A DNA stretch of 36,664 nucleotides from Solirubrobacterales bacterium (lineage in GTDB: Bacteria > Actinomycetota > Thermoleophilia > Solirubrobacterales > Solirubrobacteraceae), in the NCBI GenBank assembly GCA_019241635.1, contig JAFAWR010000007.1, forward strand, positions 1 through 36,664. Direction: 5' to 3'. Below are positions 7,890-14,740 of the stretch, piece by piece. Numbering within the stretch: position 1 is the first letter of the stretch; each line of letters opens with the position of its first letter. Both the position numbers and the translations under genes were made by a program. The notes under the pieces were generated by a model that was not told the DNA's origin, did no database searches, and was given only the letters and a program-made list of their open reading frames with translations.

Positions 7890-8552
7890 TCAGGACAGCG
7901 CGTGTTCGAGCGCCGCTCGGTCTGTCGGCGCGCCGTGTGCCGGGAGGACGATTTCGACGGGCAGCTCGAGCAGCGGCCGCAATCGCTCGAGGACCTGCTC
8001 GCGAGTGACCCCGCCGCGCAACCACTCGTTGAGCCCGAAGCCCGCTCCGAAGTCGGCCAACGAATCACCCGCCACGACCACGCCGGCGCTCTCGAGCCAA
8101 AGGACGAGGTCGTTGCCCTCTCGGCCCTCGTAGGCCTCAACCCCGATTGGTAGCCGATCGCCGGGTCCGTACCAGTGGACGGTGTCGCTGTCGCTGTCGC
8201 CCCGAAACCAGGCCAGATCCGGACTGCCGTCACCCGCCTGCTCGGCAGTGATGCCGTATTTACCCATCAGGTCCTGGGCGGTGTCGGGCGGGGGCGCGAA
8301 CACGGTGGCGTCGAGTTGCGCGACGAGCACCCTGGCATCCCGCTCGTGCCAGGGTGCGGTGAGAACGATCACCGGCTCGCGTTCCCGGCCGAGTGCGAGC
8401 AGCGCATCAGGCACGCCGAGCGGGTCGAACAGGAGCAAACGCTGACCGTCGTCAAGCGCGTAAGAGGACACCAACTGCGGCCACCGCTGTCCCGGCGTCC
8501 ACTCCGGGTGTGGCGCCTGCCAGTACCAAAGCCCAGACCGCAACTCGCGCAC
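7890..8552 (-). CDS. Metallo-beta-lactamase-fold protein with degenerate metal motif
   Basis: A 220-residue protein resembling MBL-fold hydrolases. The region VIVLTAPWHERDAR corresponds to the HxHxDH metal motif but keeps only one His and the Asp; VVVAGDSLADFG matches the later Asp-containing strand, and VLPAHGAPTDRAALEHAL matches the final His motif. The N-terminal sequence (LWYWQAPHPEW) is typical of a small subfamily often found in actinobacteria. Loss of two histidines suggests a non-standard metal site or a non-hydrolytic role (inference). It starts at GTG 8552, preceded by a possible leaderless promoter. The VOC gene follows on the same strand after 41 bp, so they are likely co-transcribed. 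Confidence 0.75.
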   Translation of the reverse strand: MRELRSGLWYWQAPHPEWTPGQRWPQLVSSYALDDGQRLLLFDPLGVPDALLALGREREPVIVLTAPWHERDARVLVAQLDATVFAPPPDTAQDLMGKYGITAEQAGDGSPDLAWFRGDSDSDTVHWYGPGDRLPIGVEAYEGREGNDLVLWLESAGVVVAGDSLADFGAGFGLNEWLRGGVTREQVLERLRPLLELPVEIVLPAHGAPTDRAALEHALS

Positions 8553-8558
8553 ATCGCG

Positions 8559-8564
8559 ATGCTA
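8559..8564 (-). promoter_or_regulatory. Candidate leaderless -10 for the MBL-fold gene
   Basis: Read on the minus strand, TAGCAT fits TANNNT and ends 6 nt before the GTG start at 8552. An in-frame stop just upstream (8562-8564) forces the start at 8552. No good -35 is visible. Confidence 0.4.
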
Positions 8565-8632
8565 ACGACCCGGACGCGCACCAGCTTCGGAAGCGACAAC
8601 AGACGCCAGCTCGCTCAGGTGCGAGGCGACAG

Positions 8633-8800
8633 TCAATCCCCGCCGCGCCGCGAGGCGAGCTGTTCGAGGCTGCCGGCGACGGCCAGCAGGCGCGCCGGGT
8701 CGGTGCGATACAGCCAGAAACGCCCCCGGCGGTCAAGGATGACGAGACCGGTCTTGCGCAGGACCTTCAGATGCTCGGACAGGTGTAGATGGGTGAAGAT
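8633..8800 (-). pseudogene. Truncated ArsR-type winged-helix regulator remnant
   Basis: On the minus strand the frame ending at TGA 8633-8635 reads LSEHLKVLRKTGLVILDRRG, then RFWLYRTDPARLLAVAGSLE and QLASRRGGD. That is the recognition helix, wing and C-terminal helix of an ArsR-type regulator. The first ~50 residues that should precede it are missing: upstream of about 8800 the frame loses similarity and has no ATG, GTG or TTG before running into the antisense of the hydrolase gene. The remnant is therefore probably a 5'-truncated gene broken at the boundary with the alpha/beta hydrolase. Confidence 0.65.
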
Positions 8801-8838
8801 GCGGAGGTACTGAGAAGCAACCAGAGGCGGAGGTCGAG

Positions 8839-9534
8839 ATGAGGGTGGTTTTCGTGCACGGGGCGTGCGTCAAGGACGGGTCGTGGTGGTGGCGCCTAAC
8901 CGCTGAGCGGTTGGCCGAACAGGGCGTGGTCAGCGAGGCACCGGGGTTGCCGAGCTGCGGCGAGACCGGGGAGACGCCCGGTGCGCGAGGGCCTGGGCTG
9001 CCCGAGGATGTCGCCGCCGTCCGGCAGGTTCTCACCGCGAGCGAGGAGCCGACGGTGGTGGTCGCGCATAGCTACGGCGGGATCGTCGTCGCGGAAGCAG
9101 CGGCCGGCCTCGACACCGTGCGCCATCTGCTGCTGATCTCCAGCTACCTCCCCGAGGTCGGGCAGAGCCTTTCCTCGTTCGGCGCCGAGGAGCCCGCGCC
9201 CTTCCTCGACGTCGACGCCGACGAGGGGACGTTCACCGTCCGGCCGGATGCCCTGGCCGAAACCTTCCTGCAGGACTGCGACGCGGAAATCCAGCGAGAG
9301 GCCATGAATCGGACGGCCCGGCAGAGCCTGGCGGTCGTCGAGCAGCTGGTGCGCTCAGCGGCGTGGCAGCACATTGCCTCCACGTATCTCGTGTGCGTCG
9401 AAGATCGCGGCACCCCCGCCGGCCGGCAACGCGCGTTCGCCGGCCGGGCGACCCACGTCGTGGAACTCGACGCGGGGCACCACCCATTCCTATCCCAGCC
9501 GAGCGCCGTACGCGACTTGATCTGCGGCTTGTGA
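8839..9534 (+). CDS. Alpha/beta-fold hydrolase
   Basis: A 231-residue serine hydrolase of the compact alpha/beta type. It begins RVVFVHGACVKDGSWWW (oxyanion region HG), has the nucleophile elbow AHSYGG (Ser78), an acid candidate in VCVEDRGTP (Asp189) and a catalytic His in ELDAGHHPFLSQP (about 214-215). The closest general match is the methylesterase/haloperoxidase-like group that acts on small esters; the substrate is unknown. ATG 8839 follows a good GGAGG (8829-8833, 5-nt spacer). It lies head-to-head with the remnant of an ArsR-type regulator, which may once have controlled it, and converges with the next secreted-protein gene after 24 bp. Confidence 0.88.
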   Translation: MRVVFVHGACVKDGSWWWRLTAERLAEQGVVSEAPGLPSCGETGETPGARGPGLPEDVAAVRQVLTASEEPTVVVAHSYGGIVVAEAAAGLDTVRHLLLISSYLPEVGQSLSSFGAEEPAPFLDVDADEGTFTVRPDALAETFLQDCDAEIQREAMNRTARQSLAVVEQLVRSAAWQHIASTYLVCVEDRGTPAGRQRAFAGRATHVVELDAGHHPFLSQPSAVRDLICGL

Positions 9535-9558
9535 CGAGCGGGTGCGAGGTCGCGAGCG

Positions 9559-12500
9559 TCACCGCGCGGGGAGGTCGATGCGAAGTGCCGCGGCCGCCGT
9601 CTCTCGCGCGCCCGGGGCCACCGTGACGCGCTCGCTGGCCAGCACGCGCCTCGACTTGGCGTCGAATACGCGGACGGTCACCGATCCGCTGCTGGGCATC
9701 CGACCAAGCCGGTAAAGGAGATCGGGCACGCTGGCGCAGGCACGGGCCGTCGGCCGGCAGGGATCGACGACGTTCGAATCGGTCGTGGTGGATCGCACGT
9801 GTCCGTCAGCGCCGAATACCTCCACGATCACGTTGTTGGGCACAAACGGGCGCGAGCCGATGATCGCGCCCGAGATGAATGCCCCATCGGCGAGGCGATC
9901 GCTGAGCAGGGGCGCGACGGTGGTGACCGACGTGAAATCAGGCAATGACACCGTTTCCTCGTCGACCGTCCCCTGGCCGTTCTGGAGCGCGAGCGTGCAG
10001 TTCGTGCACCCCTTGAGATGTAAGAGAGTGAACGGCAGCGCGTCGGTCGCCTGGCTACCTGCCGTGACCGTGGTGGTGGCGAGCTGGAGCCCATTCGGGT
10101 CATAGAGCGTGACCTGGAAGCGCGAGCGGGCGGCGACGGGCGCGGACTGGCCGCCGCCCGCGTAGGGGCCACCCGTCTCGATCGAGCCGCTGATCTGAGA
10201 CCCGGGATCGCCCGCGCCGGCCCCGGGGAGGAGCGTGAGATCCGGAACGATGGTGTCCACGTCGCCCGAGTTCGTTTGCAGGAGCACGGAGTCGACCGGA
10301 ACCCAGACGAAGCCCGTGCGGAACATCAGCGTCACCAGGACCTGGGTCTTGGCTGGGACCCCACCCAGCCGGTAGACATGGTCGCCGGAGCAAGGGGCGC
10401 CAGGATGGCAAGCCTGGGGCAGCGACAGCGAATCGGCGATTGGCGTGGCGTTCTGGGGCCGGCGAACGACTACCCGCAGATTGTCCCCGCGCACGCCGTC
10501 GGGGGCCAGGATCGTGCCGTCGATGAAGTTGCCGTTCGGGTCTTTGAGTTGGAGGTCTCGCTCCGTGACACTCGGCTGACGAGTCGAAAGCACGACCGGA
10601 GCAGTGTCGATGAGGCGGCCGCGGTCATGGAGCTCGACCCGGCATGACGAGCAGGGTGCCACGCCGTAGAACCAGTACGTGGGCAGGCTCGAGTTGAGCA
10701 CGGTGGTCGTGCCGATCTGTCGCTTGCCCTGGAGCAGCGTGACCACGGGGTGGTCGCCCGGGGCAAGCTTCTCCCCGGTCAGGGGGTCTGCGCCAGGTGC
10801 GAACGGTGCCCTCGCATATACGTGCCCATAGAGGACGCGGCCTTGGGAGCGCGGCGGGATGACGCTGAGCGACGTGAGCGGCGGAAGGCCGGTGAAATCC
10901 GCGGCGCCGAACCGGAGGGGCGCCGTCGCGCTGTCGACCGCGACTGGCGGCCCGGTAAAGGAGAACACACCGTTCAAGGACGAGAGGGGACGTTCGTAGA
11001 GCGTCACGGTGACCGGCCGGTTGTCGACGGGCAGACCGGAAAGCCGGTAGGTGAGGTCGTAGCCGCTCCCACACAGCGGTTGAGCCTCGGGCCTCATCAG
11101 CGGGCACTGCGGGCTCAGGCTCGCCGTGTCGGCGATCACATGGCCGCCCGCGGTGGCCCGGACGCTGAAGGCAGCGGGGGGCGTGTGGCCGTCCGGGACG
11201 TTGATCAGGCCCCCGGCGTAGCCACCGGGTCGATTGGAGAAGCTGAGGAAGACGTTGGTCTGTCCGTCGAAGCCGTCGAAGCTCACGGGCTGGGAGTCGA
11301 GCGGCGGCCCGCCATTGCTCACCTCGACCCGGCAGTCGCCGCAGGCGGCTAGCCCGTCGAAGCGATACTCGGCGTCGCCGTTCCGGCTGAGGGGGGTGTT
11401 CCCGGGGTCAAGCCGCTCCTGCGCGATTCGTGTTCCGTCGCCCGTCAGCAGGCTGACCAGGAGGTGGGGGGTCGGATGGAGGTCAAACAGCGACGCCGGT
11501 TCGGCGGCGTCGCCCTCGGCGGGAGCAAACGGCGCAGCGTAGGCAACGACGCCGAGCACCGTGTGGTCGTGCGGCGGGGCTTGTGGCTGGGGTTGCGGTT
11601 GCGGCTTCGGTTGGGGCTGCGGCGTGGCTGGGGCGTCCGCTTCGACGGCGCCGGCGTCGCAGGCCGCCCCCTGCGGCCGCGGTCGGTCGCGCTGGTCGGT
11701 GGCGGGGCAGCCTGAGACGGGAGCCAGGTCGATAGCTGGACTCCCGGCCCCGAGCGGGAGGACGTCGGTGTCACCGCCCTGATCGCTGAGCGTGCCGAGG
11801 ATCGGGGCCGCGTTCTGACGATCCGACGAACCCGAGAAACCGCAATCGGTGCCGGTCTCGACGTTCGACCCGGCATCGGTTACAGGCCCGGCGCAGTTCG
11901 CGGGTGCGGTGCCGAGCTGGTTGCCGGCGATGATCGAGTCGCCGACCAGCGTCGTGCCGGACCCATCGGTGCTCAGGCCGCCGGCGCCCGCCGCCTCGGT
12001 GCTCGTGTTATCGGCGATCGTCACGTACCGGACCGTGGTCTGGCTCGAGGTCGCGCTGCTGACGCTGATCCCCGCACCGTCGCCGGCCCCGTTGCCGGTG
12101 AGCGTCGAGTCGGTGACGGTCAGCGACGGCGCCGATCCGGTACTGAGGATCGCGCCGCCGGCGCTCGTCCCGGTGGCGGTGTCGCTGTCGAGCAGGGAAT
12201 GGTCGATCGTCAACGTCCCACCCACGTTGGCCACGCCGCCGCCGCCCGCGGCCGAACCGGCGGTGACCCGTACGTGGTCGAGGCTGAGATCGCCCTCCGA
12301 CAGGATGTCTCCGCCCTGCACGCCCCCGAACGCGTTCGCGTCCGGAGCGCCGCCCGTGACCGTGAGGTGTGACAGCGTGACCGGCGCCCCCGAGGCCAGC
12401 AGCAGGAACACGCGGTCGTGGGTGACGGTGCTGTTCGCGTCGATGATCGTCGTGCGGGCGCCGGCACCCTGGATCGTCGTGCCCGGGCTCACCGAGATAC

Positions 12501-12819
12501 TGCCGACGTGATCGCTGTCGGATGTGAGCACGTAGTCCCCGGCCGGGACGATCACGGTGGAGCCGGGGTTGTCGCCGGCCAGCGACACCGCCTCTCGCAG
12601 CGTGCACGACTGCCCCGGATCGCAGCTGCTGGGTCCGTCGTCTGTCGCATTGACTGTGTACGTCGCCGCGGCGGCGCTTGCGGCGCTCGCGCTGAGGCCT
12701 GCGAGAGCGAACACCAAGCCGAGCAGCAGTGCTCGCGCAAGGCTGCGCTCGATCGCGGGCATCCGGCCGATGAGGTCGTGGGTACGTGTGGAGAGACGGA
12801 TCATGTTCGAAATCAGCAT
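9559..12819 (-). CDS. Secreted CSLREA / parallel beta-helix protein with triplicated Cys-pair modules
   Basis: A 1086-residue exported protein. The N-terminal signal peptide (ARALLLGLVFALAGLSASAASA) ends near residue 50. Then TYTVNATDDG...CTLREAV is a CSLREA-type motif, followed by a right-handed beta-helix (about residues 90-370) whose end shows the GCPATDQRDRPRPQGAACDAGAVE signature of the choice-of-anchor Q family. A Pro-Gln linker (PQPQPKPQPQPQPQ, about 397-412) leads to three consecutive modules of about 215-230 residues. Each module contains a CxxC half (CGDC ~491, CSSC ~723, CTNC ~938) and a second half with a Cys pair (QCPLMRPEAQPLC, ACHPGAPC, PCRPTARAC). The modules look like repeated beta-sandwiches with a disulfide each. 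Function is probably surface adhesion or matrix display (inference). Start ATG 12819; alternative 12804. Confidence 0.85.
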   Translation of the reverse strand: MLISNMIRLSTRTHDLIGRMPAIERSLARALLLGLVFALAGLSASAASAAAATYTVNATDDGPSSCDPGQSCTLREAVSLAGDNPGSTVIVPAGDYVLTSDSDHVGSISVSPGTTIQGAGARTTIIDANSTVTHDRVFLLLASGAPVTLSHLTVTGGAPDANAFGGVQGGDILSEGDLSLDHVRVTAGSAAGGGGVANVGGTLTIDHSLLDSDTATGTSAGGAILSTGSAPSLTVTDSTLTGNGAGDGAGISVSSATSSQTTVRYVTIADNTSTEAAGAGGLSTDGSGTTLVGDSIIAGNQLGTAPANCAGPVTDAGSNVETGTDCGFSGSSDRQNAAPILGTLSDQGGDTDVLPLGAGSPAIDLAPVSGCPATDQRDRPRPQGAACDAGAVEADAPATPQPQPKPQPQPQPQAPPHDHTVLGVVAYAAPFAPAEGDAAEPASLFDLHPTPHLLVSLLTGDGTRIAQERLDPGNTPLSRNGDAEYRFDGLAACGDCRVEVSNGGPPLDSQPVSFDGFDGQTNVFLSFSNRPGGYAGGLINVPDGHTPPAAFSVRATAGGHVIADTASLSPQCPLMRPEAQPLCGSGYDLTYRLSGLPVDNRPVTVTLYERPLSSLNGVFSFTGPPVAVDSATAPLRFGAADFTGLPPLTSLSVIPPRSQGRVLYGHVYARAPFAPGADPLTGEKLAPGDHPVVTLLQGKRQIGTTTVLNSSLPTYWFYGVAPCSSCRVELHDRGRLIDTAPVVLSTRQPSVTERDLQLKDPNGNFIDGTILAPDGVRGDNLRVVVRRPQNATPIADSLSLPQACHPGAPCSGDHVYRLGGVPAKTQVLVTLMFRTGFVWVPVDSVLLQTNSGDVDTIVPDLTLLPGAGAGDPGSQISGSIETGGPYAGGGQSAPVAARSRFQVTLYDPNGLQLATTTVTAGSQATDALPFTLLHLKGCTNCTLALQNGQGTVDEETVSLPDFTSVTTVAPLLSDRLADGAFISGAIIGSRPFVPNNVIVEVFGADGHVRSTTTDSNVVDPCRPTARACASVPDLLYRLGRMPSSGSVTVRVFDAKSRRVLASERVTVAPGARETAAAALRIDLPAR

Positions 12820-12958
12820 GCACCCAGAATCGCGCTAAGCCCCCGGGGCGCACATCGGCCAGCCGCCCTATCTTGGCCGCCGCAGTGGCTTAGATGTGCC
12901 GGGGCCGCGGTGCGGTGGGTTAGCTTAGGGCCGCCCTCTGCTCGTGCTCGCATGAGGG

Positions 12959-12988
12959 CGAGTGGCGCCGCCGGAGCGGCGCCACTCG
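12959..12988 (-). terminator. Strong hairpin downstream of the 270-aa secreted-protein gene
   Basis: A perfect 13-bp stem (arms 12959-12971 and 12976-12988) closes a CGGA loop. It lies about 60 bp after the stop of the gene at 13049-13861 and ahead of the 1086-aa gene on the same strand, so it should separate the two transcripts. There is no T-run, common in high-GC actinobacteria. Confidence 0.6.
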
Positions 12989-13048
12989 AAGAACCGGTCC
13001 GTGTCCCGGGACGAGGACCGTGTCGGCGAGGTCAGGCTTGGCTGATCC

Positions 13049-13861
13049 TCAGTTGGAGCCGGTGGTCAGGCCAGCGCACTGGCCGAGCTCGCGGCCGTCG
13101 ACCTGGTTGGCCTCCGGGGCGGTTGGGGCAGGCGTGTTGTTGTAGCACGCCAGGTTTTGCTTGATGTGATTGGCCAGCAGGAAGATCGGCTCTTGGTTGT
13201 TGGTCAGCAGGACATTGCCGTCGATCTCCTGCGGTCCCTCGATGTACCAGTTGCCGAACCCGGCCTGGGTCGCGTTGAGGACCAGATTGCCTCGGATCAC
13301 GTCTTCGAAGAACGAACCACCCTCGATGGTGTTGTTGGCCACGATGCTGCCGTCGATCTCGCCCTGGGAAAAGGTGAGGCTCCCGGCCGTCTGGCTGAGC
13401 ACGTTGTGCACCGTACCTTGCGTGATCTGCAGGTTCTCGGCGTTGTTGAGGTACGTCGTGCCCTCGATGATCGCGCCCGGGTTGACCACCGAATATCCGA
13501 TGCTGCCAATCGTGAGGTTTCCGTGCACCGTCATCGGGCTCGATGGCAGCGGGCCGGTATTCGCGCTCGTGTCGAAATCCACCTCGGCTCCGTTCGTGCC
13601 CACGGAAACGTTGCCCCCCACTTGGCTGTCGGTCAACGTCGCATAGGCGCCGTCTTCGTCGGTGACATCGCCGATTACCCTGACCTGCGTCAGTGAGCAT
13701 GAGGACGTGTTGGCGGGCACCTCCACACTCGAATACGTACCCCCGACCACCGGTCCGGTACAGACCAGGTTCGGGGCGCTGCGAGCCGCAGCGCTGGCAG
13801 GACACACAACCGCTAAGACACATCCCGCCGCAGCCGCGGCGGAAACGAGTCGATGAATCAT
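13049..13861 (-). CDS. Secreted beta-helix-like hypothetical protein, 270 aa
   Basis: A 270-residue exported protein. The signal peptide MIHRLVSAAAAAGCVLAVVCPASAAA is followed by LVCTGPVVGGTYSSVEVPANTSSCSLTQVRVIGDV. The remainder is built of short beta-repeats of about 20-25 residues in which a hydrophobic-polar-hydrophobic strand ends in Gly-Asn-Val/Leu or Gly-Thr-Thr (VGGNVSV, VHGNLTIG, IEGTTYL, IDGSIVA, IRGNLVL, IDGNVLL), consistent with a right-handed parallel beta-helix or a polymer-forming fold. No catalytic residues are recognised. The start ATG 13861 is supported by GAGG about 6 nt upstream. It is the second of two neighbouring secreted beta-helix proteins on the minus strand. Confidence 0.75.
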   Translation of the reverse strand: MIHRLVSAAAAAGCVLAVVCPASAAARSAPNLVCTGPVVGGTYSSVEVPANTSSCSLTQVRVIGDVTDEDGAYATLTDSQVGGNVSVGTNGAEVDFDTSANTGPLPSSPMTVHGNLTIGSIGYSVVNPGAIIEGTTYLNNAENLQITQGTVHNVLSQTAGSLTFSQGEIDGSIVANNTIEGGSFFEDVIRGNLVLNATQAGFGNWYIEGPQEIDGNVLLTNNQEPIFLLANHIKQNLACYNNTPAPTAPEANQVDGRELGQCAGLTTGSN

Positions 13862-14096
13862 TGGTACCTCACAGTTCTGATGACGGGATCGGGACGTCGA
13901 GCCGAGCTGCTGCCCACCGCGACCTGTCGCCTATGTGTATGCGACACACGACGCTGGTCGCGGGATGGAGGGCCCGGGGGCTCGGCCCACACCCTTTCCA
14001 CAACGAACCGGCCGGGGCTCGTCTTCCGCTGACGACACTCCGCGCGGAGCGCCAAGCGTGCGTGATTTCGTCGCGCGTGCCGGGCCGGCCCAGATA

Positions 14097-14154
14097 TGAA
14101 AGATGTCTTGCGCATTCGTGGCTGAGGCGCTATAACGTGAAACATGTCTTTCAC
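14097..14154 (+). promoter_or_regulatory. Repeat/operator candidates around the ArsR-type gene start
   Basis: TGAAAGATGTCTT (14097-14109) and TGAAACATGTCTT (14138-14150) are a 13-bp direct repeat with one mismatch, 41 bp apart (about four helical turns). The second copy is also the left part of an interrupted palindrome, GTGAAA-CATGTC-TTTCAC (14137-14154), which covers the start codon. The first copy overlaps the predicted -35. This is the layout expected for autorepression. Confidence 0.5.
14108..14136 (+). promoter_or_regulatory. Leaderless promoter of the ArsR-MFS operon
   Basis: TTGCGC (14108-14113), a 17-bp spacer and TATAAC (14131-14136) form a good housekeeping promoter. The -10 ends 7 nt before ATG 14144, so the transcript should begin at or just beside the start codon; no Shine-Dalgarno is present. 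Confidence 0.6.
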
Positions 14155-14740
14155 ATCACCGTCGGCGGTGCCGGAACGGCGGGTGCGCGTTTCGGACCCG
14201 CGCGCCCTCCGAGCGCTCGCCCACCCGCTGCGTCTCGCGCTGCTGGATCACGTCATGGCGTTTGGCGAGCAGACGGCGGCGCAGTGCGCGCAGGCCGTAG
14301 GCTCGACGGCGTCGAACTGCAGCTATCACCTGCGCGCCCTGGCCCGGGTTGGCCTCGTCGAGCCGGCGGCCTCCAGCGACGGTCGGGAGCGACCCTGGCG
14401 GAGCGTCGCCACCGGCCTCGAGTTCGGTCCTGAGCGCGGCACCGATTCGCCGGCGGCCTCGGTCGCCGCCCGGGCGGTCGACGAGCTCGAGCTCGGACGC
14501 GAGGAAGAGCTGACCCGGCGCGCGCTTAACCGGCATCCTGGGTTGCCGGCGTCGTGGCAGGCGGCAGAGGCTCGCCACAGCTACGGGCTGCGTCTCACCC
14601 CGGATGAGCTTGCGGGCCTTGTCGAGGCGATCGACGGGCTCGTGCGTCCGTACATCGCGCTGACCCGGGTGCGAGCGCCGGCGGACGCAGAGGTGGTCCT
14701 TCTGCGCCTGCTCGCGTTCCTCCATCCGCAAGCGCAGTGA
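14144..14740 (+). CDS. ArsR-type (HTH_20) transcriptional regulator
   Basis: A 198-residue protein. Residues about 18-75 form a winged helix: DPRALRALAHPLRLALLDHV, AAQCAQAVGSTASNCSYHLRALARVGLV and a wing with DGRERPWRSV. The rest is a helical domain (DELELGREEELTRRALNRHP..., LRLTPDELAGLVEAIDGLVRPYIALTR) typical of regulators that sense small hydrophobic ligands. Its stop overlaps the GTG start of the MFS exporter (GTGA), so it is expected to control that exporter and itself. The start ATG is embedded in a palindromic repeat and preceded by a promoter without a leader. Confidence 0.88.
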   Translation: MSFTSPSAVPERRVRVSDPRALRALAHPLRLALLDHVMAFGEQTAAQCAQAVGSTASNCSYHLRALARVGLVEPAASSDGRERPWRSVATGLEFGPERGTDSPAASVAARAVDELELGREEELTRRALNRHPGLPASWQAAEARHSYGLRLTPDELAGLVEAIDGLVRPYIALTRVRAPADAEVVLLRLLAFLHPQAQ

